From positions 992,001 to 1,056,000 of the forward strand of contig JANZKI010000027.1 in NCBI GenBank assembly GCA_029224185.1: a stretch of 64,000 bases of DNA, read 5' to 3'. Each line of letters opens with the position of its first letter. Positions within the stretch are counted from its first letter, which is position 1. Below, piece after piece: positions 11,759 to 24,419 of the stretch. A model generated the notes under the pieces. That model was given only the letters and a program-made list of their open reading frames with translations. It had not been told where the DNA came from and made no database searches. Position numbers and translations under genes: made by a program. This stretch comes from Karalla daura. Lineage: Eukaryota > Chordata > Actinopteri > Chaetodontiformes > Leiognathidae.

Positions 11759-12492
11759 CTAAGCGTTCCAAACACTTTTCAGGCCTGTTGCTGCACTGCG
11801 TATGGGCCAATGGTGCACGAATCAACAAACTTTTTTGTTTGTTTTTGTTTGTCAACAAACTTTTTCAAAGCGCTTGTCCCTGCAGTCTCCTATGCAGGGG
11901 GCTGCAAACAGGCTCAACTATGCGTCCGAAACACTTTTCAGGCCTGTTGCTGCACTGCGTATGGGCCAATGGTGCAGGTATCAACAACCTTTTTCAAAGC
12001 GCTTTTCCCCGCAGTCTCCGATGCAGGGGGCTGTAAACAGGCTCAACTAAGCGTTCTAAACACTTTTCAGGCCTTTTGCTGCACTGCGTATGGGCCAATG
12101 GTGCACGTATCAACAACCTTTTTCAAAGCGCTTTTCCCCGCAGTCTCCTATGCAGGGGGCTGTAAACAGTTTCAACTAAGCGTTCCAAACACTTTTCAGG
12201 CCTGTTGCTGCACTGCGTATGGGCCAATGGTGCACGAATCAACAAACTTTTTTGTTTGTTTTTGTTTGTCAACAAACTTTTTCAAAGCGCTTGTCCCTGC
12301 AGTCTCCTATGCAGGGGGCTGCAAACAGGCTCAACTATGCGTCCGAAACACTTTTCAGGCCTGTTGCTGCACTGCGTATGGGCCAATGGTGCACGTATCA
12401 ACAACCTTTTTCAAAGCGCTTTTCCCCGCAGTCTCCGATGCAGGGGGCTGTAAACAGGCTCAACTAAGCGTTCTAAACACTTTTCAGGCCTG
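11659..12492 (+). repeat. 417-bp tandem duplication (three units including one long)
   Basis: 11659-12075 and 12076-12492 are direct copies, each a Y unit with ACAGTTTCAA, a long unit and a D-like unit with CCGATGCAG. The only difference I noted is GCAGGTATC at about 11975 against GCACGTATC in the second copy. The offset of 417 equals 3 x 129 + 30. Confidence 0.85.
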
Positions 12493-15400
12493 TTGCTGCA
12501 CTGCGTGTGGGCCAATGGTGCACGTATCAACAAACTTTTTCAAAGCGCTTTTCCCCGCAGTCTCCCATGCAGGGGGCTGTAAACAGGCTCAACTAAGTGT
12601 TCTAAACACTTTTCAGGCCTTTTGCTGCACTGCGTATGGGCCAATGGTGCACGTATCAACAACCTTTTTCAAAGCGCTTTTCCCCGCAGTCTCCTATGCA
12701 GGGGGCTGTAAACAGGCTCAACTAAGCATTCCAAACACTTTTCAGGCCTGTTGCTGCACTGCGTATGGGCCAATGGTGCACGAATCAACAAACTTTTTTG
12801 TTTGTTTTTGTTTGTCAACAAACTTTTTCAAAGCGCTTGTCCCTGCAGTCTCCTATGCAGGGGGCTGCAAACAGGCTCAACTATGCGTCCTAAACACTTT
12901 TCAGGCCTGTTGCTGCACTGCGTATGGGCCAATGGTGCACGTATCAACAAACTTTTTCAAAGCGCTTTTCCCCGCAGTCTCCCATGCAGGGGGCTGTAAA
13001 CAGGCTCAACTAAGCGTTCTAAACACTTTTCAGGCCTGTTGCTGCACTGCGTATGGGCCAATGGTGCACGTATCAACAAACTTTTTCAAAGCGCTTTTCC
13101 CCGCAGTCTCCCATGCAGGGGGCTGGAAGCAGGCTCAACAAAGCGTTCTAAACACTTTTCAGGCCTGTTGCTGCACTGCGTATGGGCCAATGGTCCACGT
13201 ATCAACAACCTTTTTCAAAGCGCTTTTCCCCGCAGTCTCCTATGCAGGGGGCTGTAAACAGGCTCAACTAAGCGTTCCAAACACTTTTCAGGCCTGTTGC
13301 TGCACTGCGTATGGGCCAATGGTGCACGAATCAACAAACTTTTTTGTTTGCTTTTGTTTGTCAACAAACTTTTTCAAAGCGCTTGTCCCTGCAGTCTCCT
13401 ATGCAGGGGGCTGCAAACAGGCTCAACTATGCGTCCTAAACACTTTTCAGGCCTGTTGCTTCACTGCGTATGGGCCAATGGTGCACGTATCAACAAACTT
13501 TTTCAAAGCGCTTTTCCCCGCAGTCTCCCATGCAGGGGGCTGTAAACAGGCTCAACTAAGCGTTCTAAAAACTTTTCAGGCCTGTTGCTGCACTGCGTAT
13601 GGGCCAATGGTAAACGTATCAACAACCTTTTTCAAAGCGCTTTTCCCCGCAGTTTCCCATGCAGGGGGCTGGAAGCAGGCTCAACAAAGCGTTCTAAAAA
13701 CTTTTCAGGCCTGTTGCTGCACTACGTATGGGCCAATGGTGCACGTATCAACAACCTTTTTCAAAGCGCTTTTCCCCGCAGTCTCCTATGCAGGGGGCTG
13801 TAAACAGGCTCAACTAAGTGTTCCAAACACTTTTCAGGCCTGTTGCTGCACTGCGTATGGGCCAATGGTGCATGTCTCAACAAACTTTTTCAAAGCGCGT
13901 TTCCGCGCAGTCTCCGATGCAGGGGGCTGTAAACAGGCTCAACTAAGCGTTCTAAACACTTTTCAGGCCTGTTGCTGCACTGCGTATGGGCCAATGGTGC
14001 ACGTATCAACAAACTTTTTCAATGCGTTTGTCCCCGCAGAATCCCATGCAGGGGGCTGTAAACAGGCTCAACTAAGCGTTCTAAACACTTTTCAGGCCTG
14101 TTGCTGCACTGCGTATGGGCCAATGGTGCACGAATCAACAAACTCTTTTGTTTGTTTTTGTTTGTCAACAAACTTTTTCAAAGCGCCTGTCCCTGCAGTC
14201 TCCTATGCAGGGGGCTGTAAACAGGCTCAACTAAGCGTTCTAAACACTTTTCAGGCCTTTTGCTGCACTGCGTATGGGCCAATATTGCACGTATCAACAA
14301 CCTTTTTCAAAGCGCTTTTCCCCGCAGTCTCCTATGCAGGGGGCTGTAAACAGTTTCAACTAAGCGTTCCAAACACTTTTCAGGCCTGTTGCTGCACTGC
14401 GTATGGGCCAATGGTGCACGAATCAACAAACTTTTTTGTTTGTTTTTGTTTGTCAACAAACTTTTTCAAAGCGCTTGTCCCTGCAGTCTCCTATGCAGGG
14501 GGCTGCAAACAGGCTCAACTATGCGTCCGAAACACTTTTCAGGCCTGTTGCTGCACTGCGTATGGGCCAATGGTGCACGTATCAACAAACTTTTTCAAAG
14601 CGCTTTTCCCCGCAGTCTCCCATGCAGGGGGCTGTAAACAGGCTCAACTAAGCGTTCTAAACACTTTTAAGGCCTGTTGCTGCACTGCGTATGGGCCAAT
14701 GGTAAACGTATCAACAAACTTTTTCAAAGCGCTTTTCCCCGCAGTCTCCCATGCAGGGGGCTGGAAGCAGGCTCAACAAAGCGTTCTAAACACTTTTCAG
14801 GCCTGTTGCTGCACTGCGTATGGGCCAATGGTGCACGTATCAACAACCTTTTTCAAAGCGCTTTTCCCCGCAGTCTCCTATGCAGGGGGCTGTAAACAGG
14901 CTCAACTAAGCGTTCCAAACACTTTTCAGGCCTGTTGCTGCACTGCGTATGGGCCAATGGTGCACGTATCAACAAACTTTTTTAAAGCCCTTTTCCCCGC
15001 AGTCTCCAATGCAGGGGTCTGTAAACAGGCTCAACTAAGCGTTCTAAACACTTTTCAGGCCTTTTGCTGCACTGCGTATGGGCCAATGGTGTACATATCA
15101 ACAAACTTTTTCAAAGCGCTTGTCCCCGCAGAATCCCATGTAGGGGGCTGCAAACAGGCTCAACTAAGCGTTCGAAACACTTTTCAGGCCTGTTGCTGCA
15201 CTGCGGATGGGCCAATGGTGCACGAATCAACAAACTTTTTTGTTTGTTTTTGTTTGTCAACAAACTTTTTCAAAGCGCTTGTCCCTGCAGTCTCCTATGC
15301 AGGGGGCTGCAAACAGGCTCAACTATGCGTCCGAAACACTTTTCAGGCCTGTTGCTGCACTGCGTATGGGCCAATGGTGCACGTATCAACAACCTTTTTC

Positions 15401-16443
15401 AAAGCGCTTTTCCCCGCAGTCTCCGATGCAGGGGGCTGTAAACAGGCTCAACTAAGCGTTCTAAACACTTTTCAGGCCTGTTGCTGCACTGCGTGTGGGC
15501 CAATGGTGCACGTATCAACAAACTTTTTCAAAGCGCTTTTCCCCGCAGTCTCCCATGCAGGGGGCTGTAAACAGGCTCAACTAAGCGTTCTAAACACTTT
15601 TCAGGCCTTTTGCTGCACTGCGTATGGGCCAATGGTGCACGTATCAACAACCTTTTTCAAAGCGCTTTTCCCCGCAGTCTCCTATGCAGGGGGCTGTAAA
15701 CAGGCTCAACTAAGCATTCCAAACACTTTTCAGGCCTGTTGCTGCACTGCGTATGGGCCAATGGTGCACGAATCAACAAACTTTTTTGTTTGTTTTTGTT
15801 TGTCAACAAACTTTTTCAAAGCGCTTGTCCCTGCAGTCTCCTATGCAGGGGGCTGCAAACAGGCTCAACTATGCGTCCTAAACACTTTTCAGGCCTGTTG
15901 CTGCACTGCGTATGGGCCAATGGTGCACGTATCAACAAACTTTTTCAAAGCGCTTTTCCCCGCAGTCTCCCATGCAGGGGGCTGTAAACAGGCTCAACTA
16001 AGCGTTCTAAACACTTTTCAGGCCTGTTGCTGCACTGCGTATGGGCCAATGGTGCACGTATCAACAAACTTTTTCAAAGCGCTTTTCCCCGCAGTCTCCC
16101 ATGCAGGGGGCTGGAAGCAGGCTCAACAAAGCGTTCTAAACACTTTTCAGGCCTGTTGCTGCACTGCGTATGGGCCAATGGTCCACGTATCAACAACCTT
16201 TTTCAAAGCGCTTTTCCCCGCAGTCTCCTATGCAGGGGGCTGTAAACAGGCTCAACTAAGCGTTCCAAACACTTTTCAGGCCTGTTGCTGCACTGCGTAT
16301 GGGCCAATGGTGCACGAATCAACAAACTTTTTTGTTTGCTTTTGTTTGTCAACAAACTTTTTCAAAGCGCTTGTCCCTGCAGTCTCCTATGCAGGGGGCT
16401 GTAAACAGTTTCAACTAAGCGTTCCAAACACTTTTCAGGCCTG
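12205..16443 (+). repeat. Nested HOR domain, first part
   Basis: 12205-13300 recurs at 15193-16290 (offset 2,988 = 22 x 129 + 5 x 30). 13297-14389 recurs at 18628-19720 (offset 5,331). 14389-16390 recurs at 16732-18730 (offset 2,343 = 17 x 129 + 5 x 30). The unit GGTCCACGTATC near 13192 and 16180 is a rare shared marker. Two long units are directly adjacent at 16285 and 16444, a hybrid junction made where the TTTGCTTTTG long unit runs into an ACAGTTTCAA tail. Confidence 0.8.
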
Positions 16444-19400
16444 TTGCTGCACTGCGTATGGGCCAATGGTGCACGAATCAACAAACTCTTTTGTTTGTTT
16501 TTGTTTGTCAACAAACTTTTTCAAAGCGCTTGTCCCTGCAGTCTCCTCTGCAGGGGGCTGCAAACAGGCTCAACTATGCGTCCTAAACACTTTTCAGGCC
16601 TGTTGCTGCACTGCGTATGGGCCAATGGTGCACGTATCAACAAACTTTTTCAAAGCGCTTTTCCCCGCAGTCTCCTATGCAGGGGGCTGTAAACAGTTTC
16701 AACTAAGCGTTCCAAACACTTTTCAGGCCTGTTGCTGCACTGCGTATGGGCCAATGGTGCACGAATCAACAAACTTTTTTGTTTGTTTTTGTTTGTCAAC
16801 AAACTTTTTCAAAGCGCTTGTCCCTGCAGTCTCCTATGCAGGGGGCTGCAAACAGGCTCAACTATGCGTCCGAAACACTTTTCAGGCCTGTTGCTGCACT
16901 GCGTATGGGCCAATGGTGCACGTATCAACAAACTTTTTCAAAGCGCTTTTCCCCGCAGTCTCCCATGCAGGGGGCTGTAAACAGGCTCAACTAAGCGTTC
17001 TAAACACTTTTAAGGCCTGTTGCTGCACTGCGTATGGGCCAATGGTAAACGTATCAACAAACTTTTTCAAAGCGCTTTTCCCCGCAGTCTCCCATGCAGG
17101 GGGCTGGAAGCAGGCTCAACAAAGCGTTCTAAACACTTTTCAGGCCTGTTGCTGCACTGCGTATGGGCCAATGGTGCACGTATCAACAACCTTTTTCAAA
17201 GCGCTTTTCCCCGCAGTCTCCTATGCAGGGGGCTGTAAACAGGCTCAACTAAGCGTTCCAAACACTTTTCAGGCCTGTTGCTGCACTGCGTATGGGCCAA
17301 TGGTGCACGTATCAACAAACTTTTTTAAAGCCCTTTTCCCCGCAGTCTCCAATGCAGGGGTCTGTAAACAGGCTCAACTAAGCGTTCTAAACACTTTTCA
17401 GGCCTTTTGCTGCACTGCGTATGGGCCAATGGTGTACATATCAACAAACTTTTTCAAAGCGCTTGTCCCCGCAGAATCCCATGTAGGGGGCTGCAAACAG
17501 GCTCAACTAAGCGTTCGAAACACTTTTCAGGCCTGTTGCTGCACTGCGGATGGGCCAATGGTGCACGAATCAACAAACTTTTTTGTTTGTTTTTGTTTGT
17601 CAACAAACTTTTTCAAAGCGCTTGTCCCTGCAGTCTCCTATGCAGGGGGCTGCAAACAGGCTCAACTATGCGTCCGAAACACTTTTCAGGCCTGTTGCTG
17701 CACTGCGTATGGGCCAATGGTGCACGTATCAACAACCTTTTTCAAAGCGCTTTTCCCCGCAGTCTCCGATGCAGGGGGCTGTAACCAGGCTCAACTAAGC
17801 GTTCTAAACACTTTTCAGGCCTGTTGCTGCACTGCGTGTGGGCCAATGGTGCACGTATCAACAAACTTTTTCAAAGCGCTTTTCCCCGCAGTCTCCCATG
17901 CAGGGGGCTGTAAACAGGCTCAACTAAGCGTTCTAAACACTTTTCAGGCCTTTTGCTGCACTGCGTATGGGCCAATGGTGCACGTATCAACAACCTTTTT
18001 CAAAGCGCTTTTCCCCGCAGTCTCCTATGCAGGGGGCTGTAAACAGGCTCAACTAAGCATTCCAAACACTTTTCAGGCCTGTTGCTGCACTGCGTATGGG
18101 CCAATGGTGCACGAATCAACAAACTTTTTTGTTTGTTTTTGTTTGTCAACAAACTTTTTCAAAGCGCTTGTCCCTGCAGTCTCCTATGCAGGGGGCTGCA
18201 AACAGGCTCAACTATGCGTCCTAAACACTTTTCAGGCCTGTTGCTGCACTGCGTATGGGCCAATGGTGCACGTATCAACAAACTTTTTCAAAGCGCTTTT
18301 CCCCGCAGTCTCCCATGCAGGGGGCTGTAAACAGGCTCAACTAAGCGTTCTAAACACTTTTCAGGCCTGTTGCTGCACTGCGTATGGGCCAATGGTGCAC
18401 GTATCAACAAACTTTTTCAAAGCGCTTTTCCCCGCAGTCTCCCATGCAGGGGGCTGGAAGCAGGCTCAACAAAGCGTTCTAAACACTTTTCAGGCCTGTT
18501 GCTGCACTGCGTATGGGCCAATGGTCCACGTATCAACAACCTTTTTCAAAGCGCTTTTCTCCGCAGTCTCCTATGCAGGGGGCTGTAAACAGGCTCAACT
18601 AAGCGTTCCAAACACTTTTCAGGCCTGTTGCTGCACTGCGTATGGGCCAATGGTGCACGAATCAACAAACTTTTTTGTTTGCTTTTGTTTGTCAACAAAC
18701 TTTTTCAAAGCGCTTGTCCCTGCAGTCTCCTATGCAGGGGGCTGCAAACAGGCTCAACTATGCGTCCTAAACACTTTTCAGGCCTGTTGCTTCACTGCGT
18801 ATGGGCCAATGGTGCACGTATCAACAAACTTTTTCAAAGCGCTTTTCCCCGCAGTCTCCCATGCAGGGGGCTGTAAACAGGCTCAACTAAGCGTTCTAAA
18901 CACTTTTCAGGCCTGTTGCTGCACTGCGTATGGGCCAATGGTAAACGTATCAACAACCTTTTTCAAAGCGCTTTTCCCCGCAGTTTCCCATGCAGGGGGC
19001 TGGAAGCAGGCTCAACAAAGCGTTCTAAACACTTTTCAGGCCTGTTGCTGCACTACGTATGGGCCAATGGTGCACGTATCAACAACCTTTTTCAAAGCGC
19101 TTTTCCCCGCAGTCTCCTATGCAGGGGGCTGTAAACAGGCTCAACTAAGTGTTCCAAACACTTTTCAGGCCTGTTGCTGCACTGCGTATGGGCCAATGGT
19201 GCATGTCTCAACAAACTTTTTCAAAGCGCGTTTCCGCGCAGTCTCCGATGCAGGGGGCTGTAAACAGGCTCAACTAAGCGTTCTAAACACTTTTCAGGCC
19301 TGTTGCTGCACTGCGTATGGGCCAATGGTGCACGTATCAACAAACTTTTTCAATGCGTTTGTCCCCGCAGAATCCCATGCAGGGGGCTGTAAACAGGCTC

Positions 19401-19719
19401 AACTAAGCGTTCTAAACACTTTTCAGGCCTGTTGCTGCACTGCGTATGGGCCAATGGTGCACGAATCAACAAACTCTTTTGTTTGTTTTTGTTTGTCAAC
19501 AAACTTTTTCAAAGCGCCTGTCCCTGCAGTCTCCTATGCAGGGGGCTGTAAACAGGCTCAACTAAGCGTTCTAAACACTTTTCAGGCCTTTTGCTGCACT
19601 GCGTATGGGCCAATGGTGCACGTATCAACAACCTTTTTCAAAGCGCTTTTCCCCGCAGTCTCCTATGCAGGGGGCTGTAAACAGTTTCAACTAAGCGTTC
19701 CAAACACTTTTCAGGCCTG
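16444..19719 (+). repeat. 3,276-bp higher-order repeat, copy 1
   Basis: 24 units, six long (24 x 129 + 6 x 30 = 3,276), repeated directly downstream. Shared markers include TCTCCTCTGCAG in the long unit near 16545, TTTTAAGGCC near 17010, GTGTACATATC near 17432, GCGGATGGGCC near 17545 and GGTCCACGTATC near 18523. A private change, CTGTAACCAGG near 17780, and TTCTCCGCAG near 18557 distinguish it from copy 2. Confidence 0.87.
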
Positions 19720-21640
19720 TTGCTGCACTGCGTATGGGCCAATGGTGCACGAATCAACAAACTCTTTTGTTTGTTTTTGTTTGTCAACAAACTTTTTCAA
19801 AGCGCTTGTCCCTGCAGTCTCCTCTGCAGGGGGCTGCAAACAGGCTCAACTATGCGTCCTAAACACTTTTCAGGCCTGTTGCTGCACTGCGTATGGGCCA
19901 ATGGTGCACGTATCAACAAACTTTTTCAAAGCGCTTTTCCCCGCAGTCTCCTATGCAGGGGGCTGTAAACAGTTTCAACTAAGCGTTCCAAACACTTTTC
20001 AGGCCTGTTGCTGCACTGCGTATGGGCCAATGGTGCACGAATCAACAAACTTTTTTGTTTGTTTTTGTTTGTCAACAAACTTTTTCAAAGCGCTTGTCCC
20101 TGCAGTCTCCTATGCAGGGGGCTGCAAACAGGCTCAACTATGCGTCCGAAACACTTTTCAGGCCTGTTGCTGCACTGCGTATGGGCCAATGGTGCACGTA
20201 TCAACAAACTTTTTCAAAGCGCTTTTCCCCGCAGTCTCCCATGCAGGGGGCTGTAAACAGGCTCAACTAAGCGTTCTAAACACTTTTAAGGCCTGTTGCT
20301 GCACTGCGTATGGGCCAATGGTAAACGTATCAACAAACTTTTTCAAAGCGCTTTTCCCCGCAGTCTCCCATGCAGGGGGCTGGAAGCAGGCTCAACAAAG
20401 CGTTCTAAACACTTTTCAGGCCTGTTGCTGCACTGCGTATGGGCCAATGGTGCACGTATCAACAACCTTTTTCAAAGCGCTTTTCCCCGCAGTCTCCTAT
20501 GCAGGGGGCTGTAAACAGGCTCAACTAAGCGTTCCAAACACTTTTCAGGCCTGTTGCTGCACTGCGTATGGGCCAATGGTGCACGTATCAACAAACTTTT
20601 TTAAAGCCCTTTTCCCCGCAGTCTCCAATGCAGGGGTCTGTAAACAGGCTCAACTAAGCGTTCTAAACACTTTTCAGGCCTTTTGCTGCACTGCGTATGG
20701 GCCAATGGTGTACATATCAACAAACTTTTTCAAAGCGCTTGTCCCCGCAGAATCCCATGTAGGGGGCTGCAAACAGGCTCAACTAAGCGTTCGAAACACT
20801 TTTCAGGCCTGTTGCTGCACTGCGGATGGGCCAGTGGTGCACGAATCAACAAACTTTTTTGTTTGTTTTTGTTTGTCAACAAACTTTTTCAAAGCGCTTG
20901 TCCCTGCAGTCTCCTATGCAGGGGGCTGCAAACAGGCTCAACTATGCGTCCGAAACACTTTTCAGGCCTGTTGCTGCACTGCGTATGGGCCAATGGTGCA
21001 CGTATCAACAACCTTTTTCAAAGCGCTTTTCCCCGCAGTCTCCGATGCAGGGGGCTGTAAACAGGCTCAACTAAGCGTTCTAAACACTTTTCAGGCCTGT
21101 TGCTGCACTGCGTGTGGGCCAATGGTGCACGTATCAACAAACTTTTTCAAAGCGCTTTTCCCCGCAGTCTCCCATGCAGGGGGCTGTAAACAGGCTCAAC
21201 TAAGCGTTCTAAACACTTTTCAGGCCTTTTGCTGCACTGCGTATGGGCCAATGGTGCACGTATCAACAACCTTTTTCAAAGCGCTTTTCCCCGCAGTCTC
21301 CTATGCAGGGGGCTGTAAACAGGCTCAACTAAGCATTCCAAACACTTTTCAGGCCTGTTGCTGCACTGCGTATGGGCCAATGGTGCACGAATCAACAAAC
21401 TTTTTTGTTTGTTTTTGTTTGTCAACAAACTTTTTCAAAGCGCTTGTCCCTGCAGTCTCCTATGCAGGGGGCTGCAAACAGGCTCAACTATGCGTCCTAA
21501 ACACTTTTCAGGCCTGTTGCTGCACTGCGTATGGGCCAATGGTGCACGTATCAACAAACTTTTTCAAAGCGCTTTTCCCCGCAGTCTCCCATGCAGGGGG
21601 CTGTAAACAGGCTCAACTAAGCGTTCTAAACACTTTTCAG
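19720..21640 (+). repeat. 3,276-bp higher-order repeat, copy 2 (truncated)
   Basis: It matches copy 1 unit by unit, with the same TCTCCTCTGCAG, TTTTAAGGCC, GTGTACATATC and GCGGATGGGCC markers. The match stops near 21650, where a unit with GATAAACGTATC and CCCGCGGTC follows instead of the expected unit. A private change, GGCCAGTGG, is seen near 20830. Confidence 0.85.
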
Positions 21641-24383
21641 GCCTGTTGCTGCACTGCGTATGGGCCAATGATAAACGTATCAACAAACTTTTTCAAAGCG
21701 CTTTTCCCCGCGGTCTCCCATGCAGGGGGCTGTAAACAGGCTCAACTAAGCGTTCTAAACACTTTTCAGGCCTGTTGCTGCACTGCGTATGGGCCAATGG
21801 TAAACGTATCAACAAACTTTTTCAAAGCGCTTTTCCCCGCAGTTTCCCATGCAGGGGGCTGGAAGCAGGCTCAACAAAGCGTTCTAAACACTTTTCAGGC
21901 CTGTTGCTGCACTACGTATGGGCCAATGGTGCACGTATCAACAACCTTTTTCAAAGCGCTTTTCCCCGCAGTCTCCTATGCAGGGGGCTGTAAACAGGCT
22001 CAACTAAGCGTTCCAAACACTTTTCAGGCCTGTTGCTGCACTGCGTATGGGCCAATGGTGCACGTCTCAACAAACTTTTTCAAAGCGCGTTTCCGCGCAG
22101 TCTCCGATGCAGGGGGCTGTAAACAGGCTCAACTAAGCGTTCTAAACACTTTTCAGGCCTGTTGCTGCACTGCGTATGGGCCAATGGTGCACGTATCAAC
22201 AACCTTTTTCAAAGCGCTTTTCCCCGCAGTCTTCTATGCAGGGGGCTGTAAACGGGCTCAACTAAGCGTTCCAAACACTTTTCAGGCCTGTTGCTGCACT
22301 GCGTATGGGCCAATGGTGCACGTATCAACAAACTTTTTCAATGCGTTTGTCCCCGCAGAATCCCATGCAGGGGGCTGTAAACAGGCTCAACTAAGCGTTC
22401 TAAACACTTTTCAGGCCTGTTGCTGCACTGCGTATGGGCCAATGGTGCACGTATCAACAACCTTTTTCAAAGCGCTTTTCCCCGCAGTCTCCTATGCAGG
22501 GGGCTGTAAACAGGCTCAACTAAGCATTCCAAACACTTTTCAGGCCTGTTGCTGCACTGCGTATTGGCCAATGGTGCACGAATCAACAAACTTTTTTGTT
22601 TGTTTTTGTTTGTCAACAAACTTTTTCAAAGCGCTTGTCCCTGCAGTCTCCTATGCAGGGGGCTGCAAACAGGCTCAACTATGCGTCCTAAACACTTTTC
22701 AGGCCTGTTGCTGCACTGCGTATGGGCCAATGGTGCACGTATCAACAAACTTTTTCAAAGCGCTTTTCCCCGCAGTCTCCCATGCAGGGGGCTGTAAACA
22801 GGCTCAACTAAGCGTTCTAAACACTTTTCAGGCCTGTTGCTGCACTGCGTATGGGCCAATGGTAAACGTATCAACAAACTTTTTCAAAGCGCTTTTCCCC
22901 GCAGTCTCCCATGCAGGGGGCTGGAAGCAGGCTCAACAAAGCGTTCTAAACACTTTTCAGGCCTGTTGCTGCACTGCGTATGGGCCAATGGTGCACGAAT
23001 CAACAAACTTTTTTGTTTGTTTTTGTTTGTCAACAAACTTTTTCAAAGCGCTTGTCCCTGCAGTCTCCTATGCAGGGGGCTGCAAACAGGCTCAACTATG
23101 CGTCCTAAACACTTTTCAGGCCTGTTGCTTCACTGCGTATGGGCCAATGGTGCACGTATCAACAAACTTTTTCAAAGCGCTTTTCCCCGCAGTCTCCCAT
23201 GCAGGGGGCTGTAAACAGGCTCAACTAAGCGTTCTAAACACTTTTCAGGCCTGTTGCTGCACTGCGTATGGGCCAATGGTAAACGTATCAACAAACTTTT
23301 TCAAAGCGCTTTTCCCCGCAGTTTCCCATGCAGGGGGCTGGAAGCAGGCTCAACAAAGCGTTCTAAACACTTTTCAGGCCTGTTGCTGCACTACGTATGG
23401 GCCAATGGTGCACGTATCAACAACCTTTTTCAAAGCGCTTTTCCCCGCAGTCTCCTATGCAGGGGGCTGTAAACAGGCTCAACTAAGCGTTCCAAACACT
23501 TTTCAGGCCTGTTGCTGCACTGCGTATGGGCCAATGGTGCACGTATTAACAAACTTTTTTAAAGCGCTGTTCCCCGCAGTCTCCCATGCAGGGGGCTGCA
23601 AGCAGGCTCAACTAAGCATTCTAAACACTTTTCAGGCCTGTTGCTGCACTGCGTATGGGCCAATGGTGCACGTATCAACAAACTTTTTCAAAGCCCTTTT
23701 CCCCGCAGTCTCCAATGCAAGGGTCTGTCAACAGGCTCAACTCAGCGTCCTCAACACTTTTCAGGCCTGTTGCTGCACTGCGTGTGGGCCAATGGTGCAC
23801 GTATCAACAAACTTTTTCAAAGCGCTTTTCCCCACAGTCTCCCATGCAGTGGGCTGTATGCAAACTCAACTAAGCGTTCTAAACACTTTTCAGGCCTGTT
23901 GCTGCACTGCGTATGGGCCAATGGTGCACGTATCAACAAACTTTTTTAAAGCCCTTTTCCCCGCAGTCTCCCATGTAGGGGGCTGCAAACAGGCCCAACT
24001 AAGCGTTCGAAACACTTTTCAGGCCTGTTGCTGCACTGCGGATGGGCCAATGGTGCACAAATCAACAAACTTTTTTGTTTGTTTTTGTTTGTCAACAAAC
24101 TTTATCAAAGCGCTTGTCCCCGCAGTCTCCTATGCAGGGGGCTGTAAACAAGCTCAACTAAGCGTTCTAAACACTTTTCAGGCCTGTTGCTGCCCTGCGT
24201 ATGGGCCAATGGTGCACGTATCAACAAACTTTTTTAAAGCCCTTTTCCCCGCAGTCTCCAATGCAGGGGTCTGTAAACAGGCTCAACTAAGCGTTCTAAA
24301 CACTTTTCAGGCCTGTTGCTGCACTGCGTATGGGCCAATGGTAAACGTATCAACAAACTTTTTCAAAGCGCTTTTCCCCGCAG
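21641..24383 (+). repeat. Mixed monomer block between HOR domains
   Basis: Units here do not follow the flanking HOR order. It introduces types that dominate the next domain: ATTGGCCAATGG long units (22549), GTATTAACAAAC with GCGCTGTTCC (near 23545), and the GTCAACAGGCTCAACTCAGC unit (near 23728). It also has the most altered long unit, anchor 24028, with GCACAAATC, AACTTTATCAAAG and CTTGTCCCCGCAG. Private changes GCAAGGGTCTG and GCAGTGGGCTGTATGC near 23717 and 23847 suggest this is an older or less homogenised stretch. Confidence 0.72.
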
Positions 24384-24413
24384 TCTCCCATGCAGGGGGC
24401 TGGAAGAAGGCTC

Positions 24414-24419
24414 AATAAA
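24414..24419 (+). other. Isolated AATAAA in a W-type unit (also 32360-32365)
   Basis: CTCAACAAAGCG became CTCAATAAAGCG, giving a polyadenylation-signal hexamer and a stop in the long open frame. The related unit at 41721-41729 reads GCTAGATAAAGC, which keeps a stop but not the hexamer. With no gene upstream, I read it as a chance change carried by the block duplication. Confidence 0.5.

Larger units (their letters stand above)
8414..24418 (+). other. Open frame of 5,334 codons imposed by the repeat; not called a gene
   Basis: One frame reads 43-residue repeats of the type VLNTFQACCCTAYGPMVHVS followed by TNFFKALFPAVSHAGGCKQA. A 10-residue extra segment (FVCFCLSTNF) appears in long units. It stays open because 129 and 30 are multiples of three and the monomer has no stop in this frame. 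The end at 24418 is a CAA-to-TAA change. A 43-codon unit has about a one-in-eight chance of being open in a given frame, so over six frames an open one is unremarkable. Most differences between monomer types change the amino acid (CAT/TAT/GAT/AAT; CTA/CCA/CGA). I see no unique N- or C-terminal domain, and TTG or ATG starts are incidental. Confidence 0.85.

Noticed and set aside
8414..24418. Giant protein-coding gene of 43-residue Cys-rich repeats
   Set aside because: The open frame follows from a stop-free monomer whose length is a multiple of three. It has no unique termini, is broken repeatedly by indels and stops, and its variants are mostly amino-acid changing. Kept as an open frame only.
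24414..24419. Polyadenylation signal marking a gene end
   Set aside because: AATAAA arises from one base change in a W unit, is copied once by block duplication (32360), and has no gene upstream.
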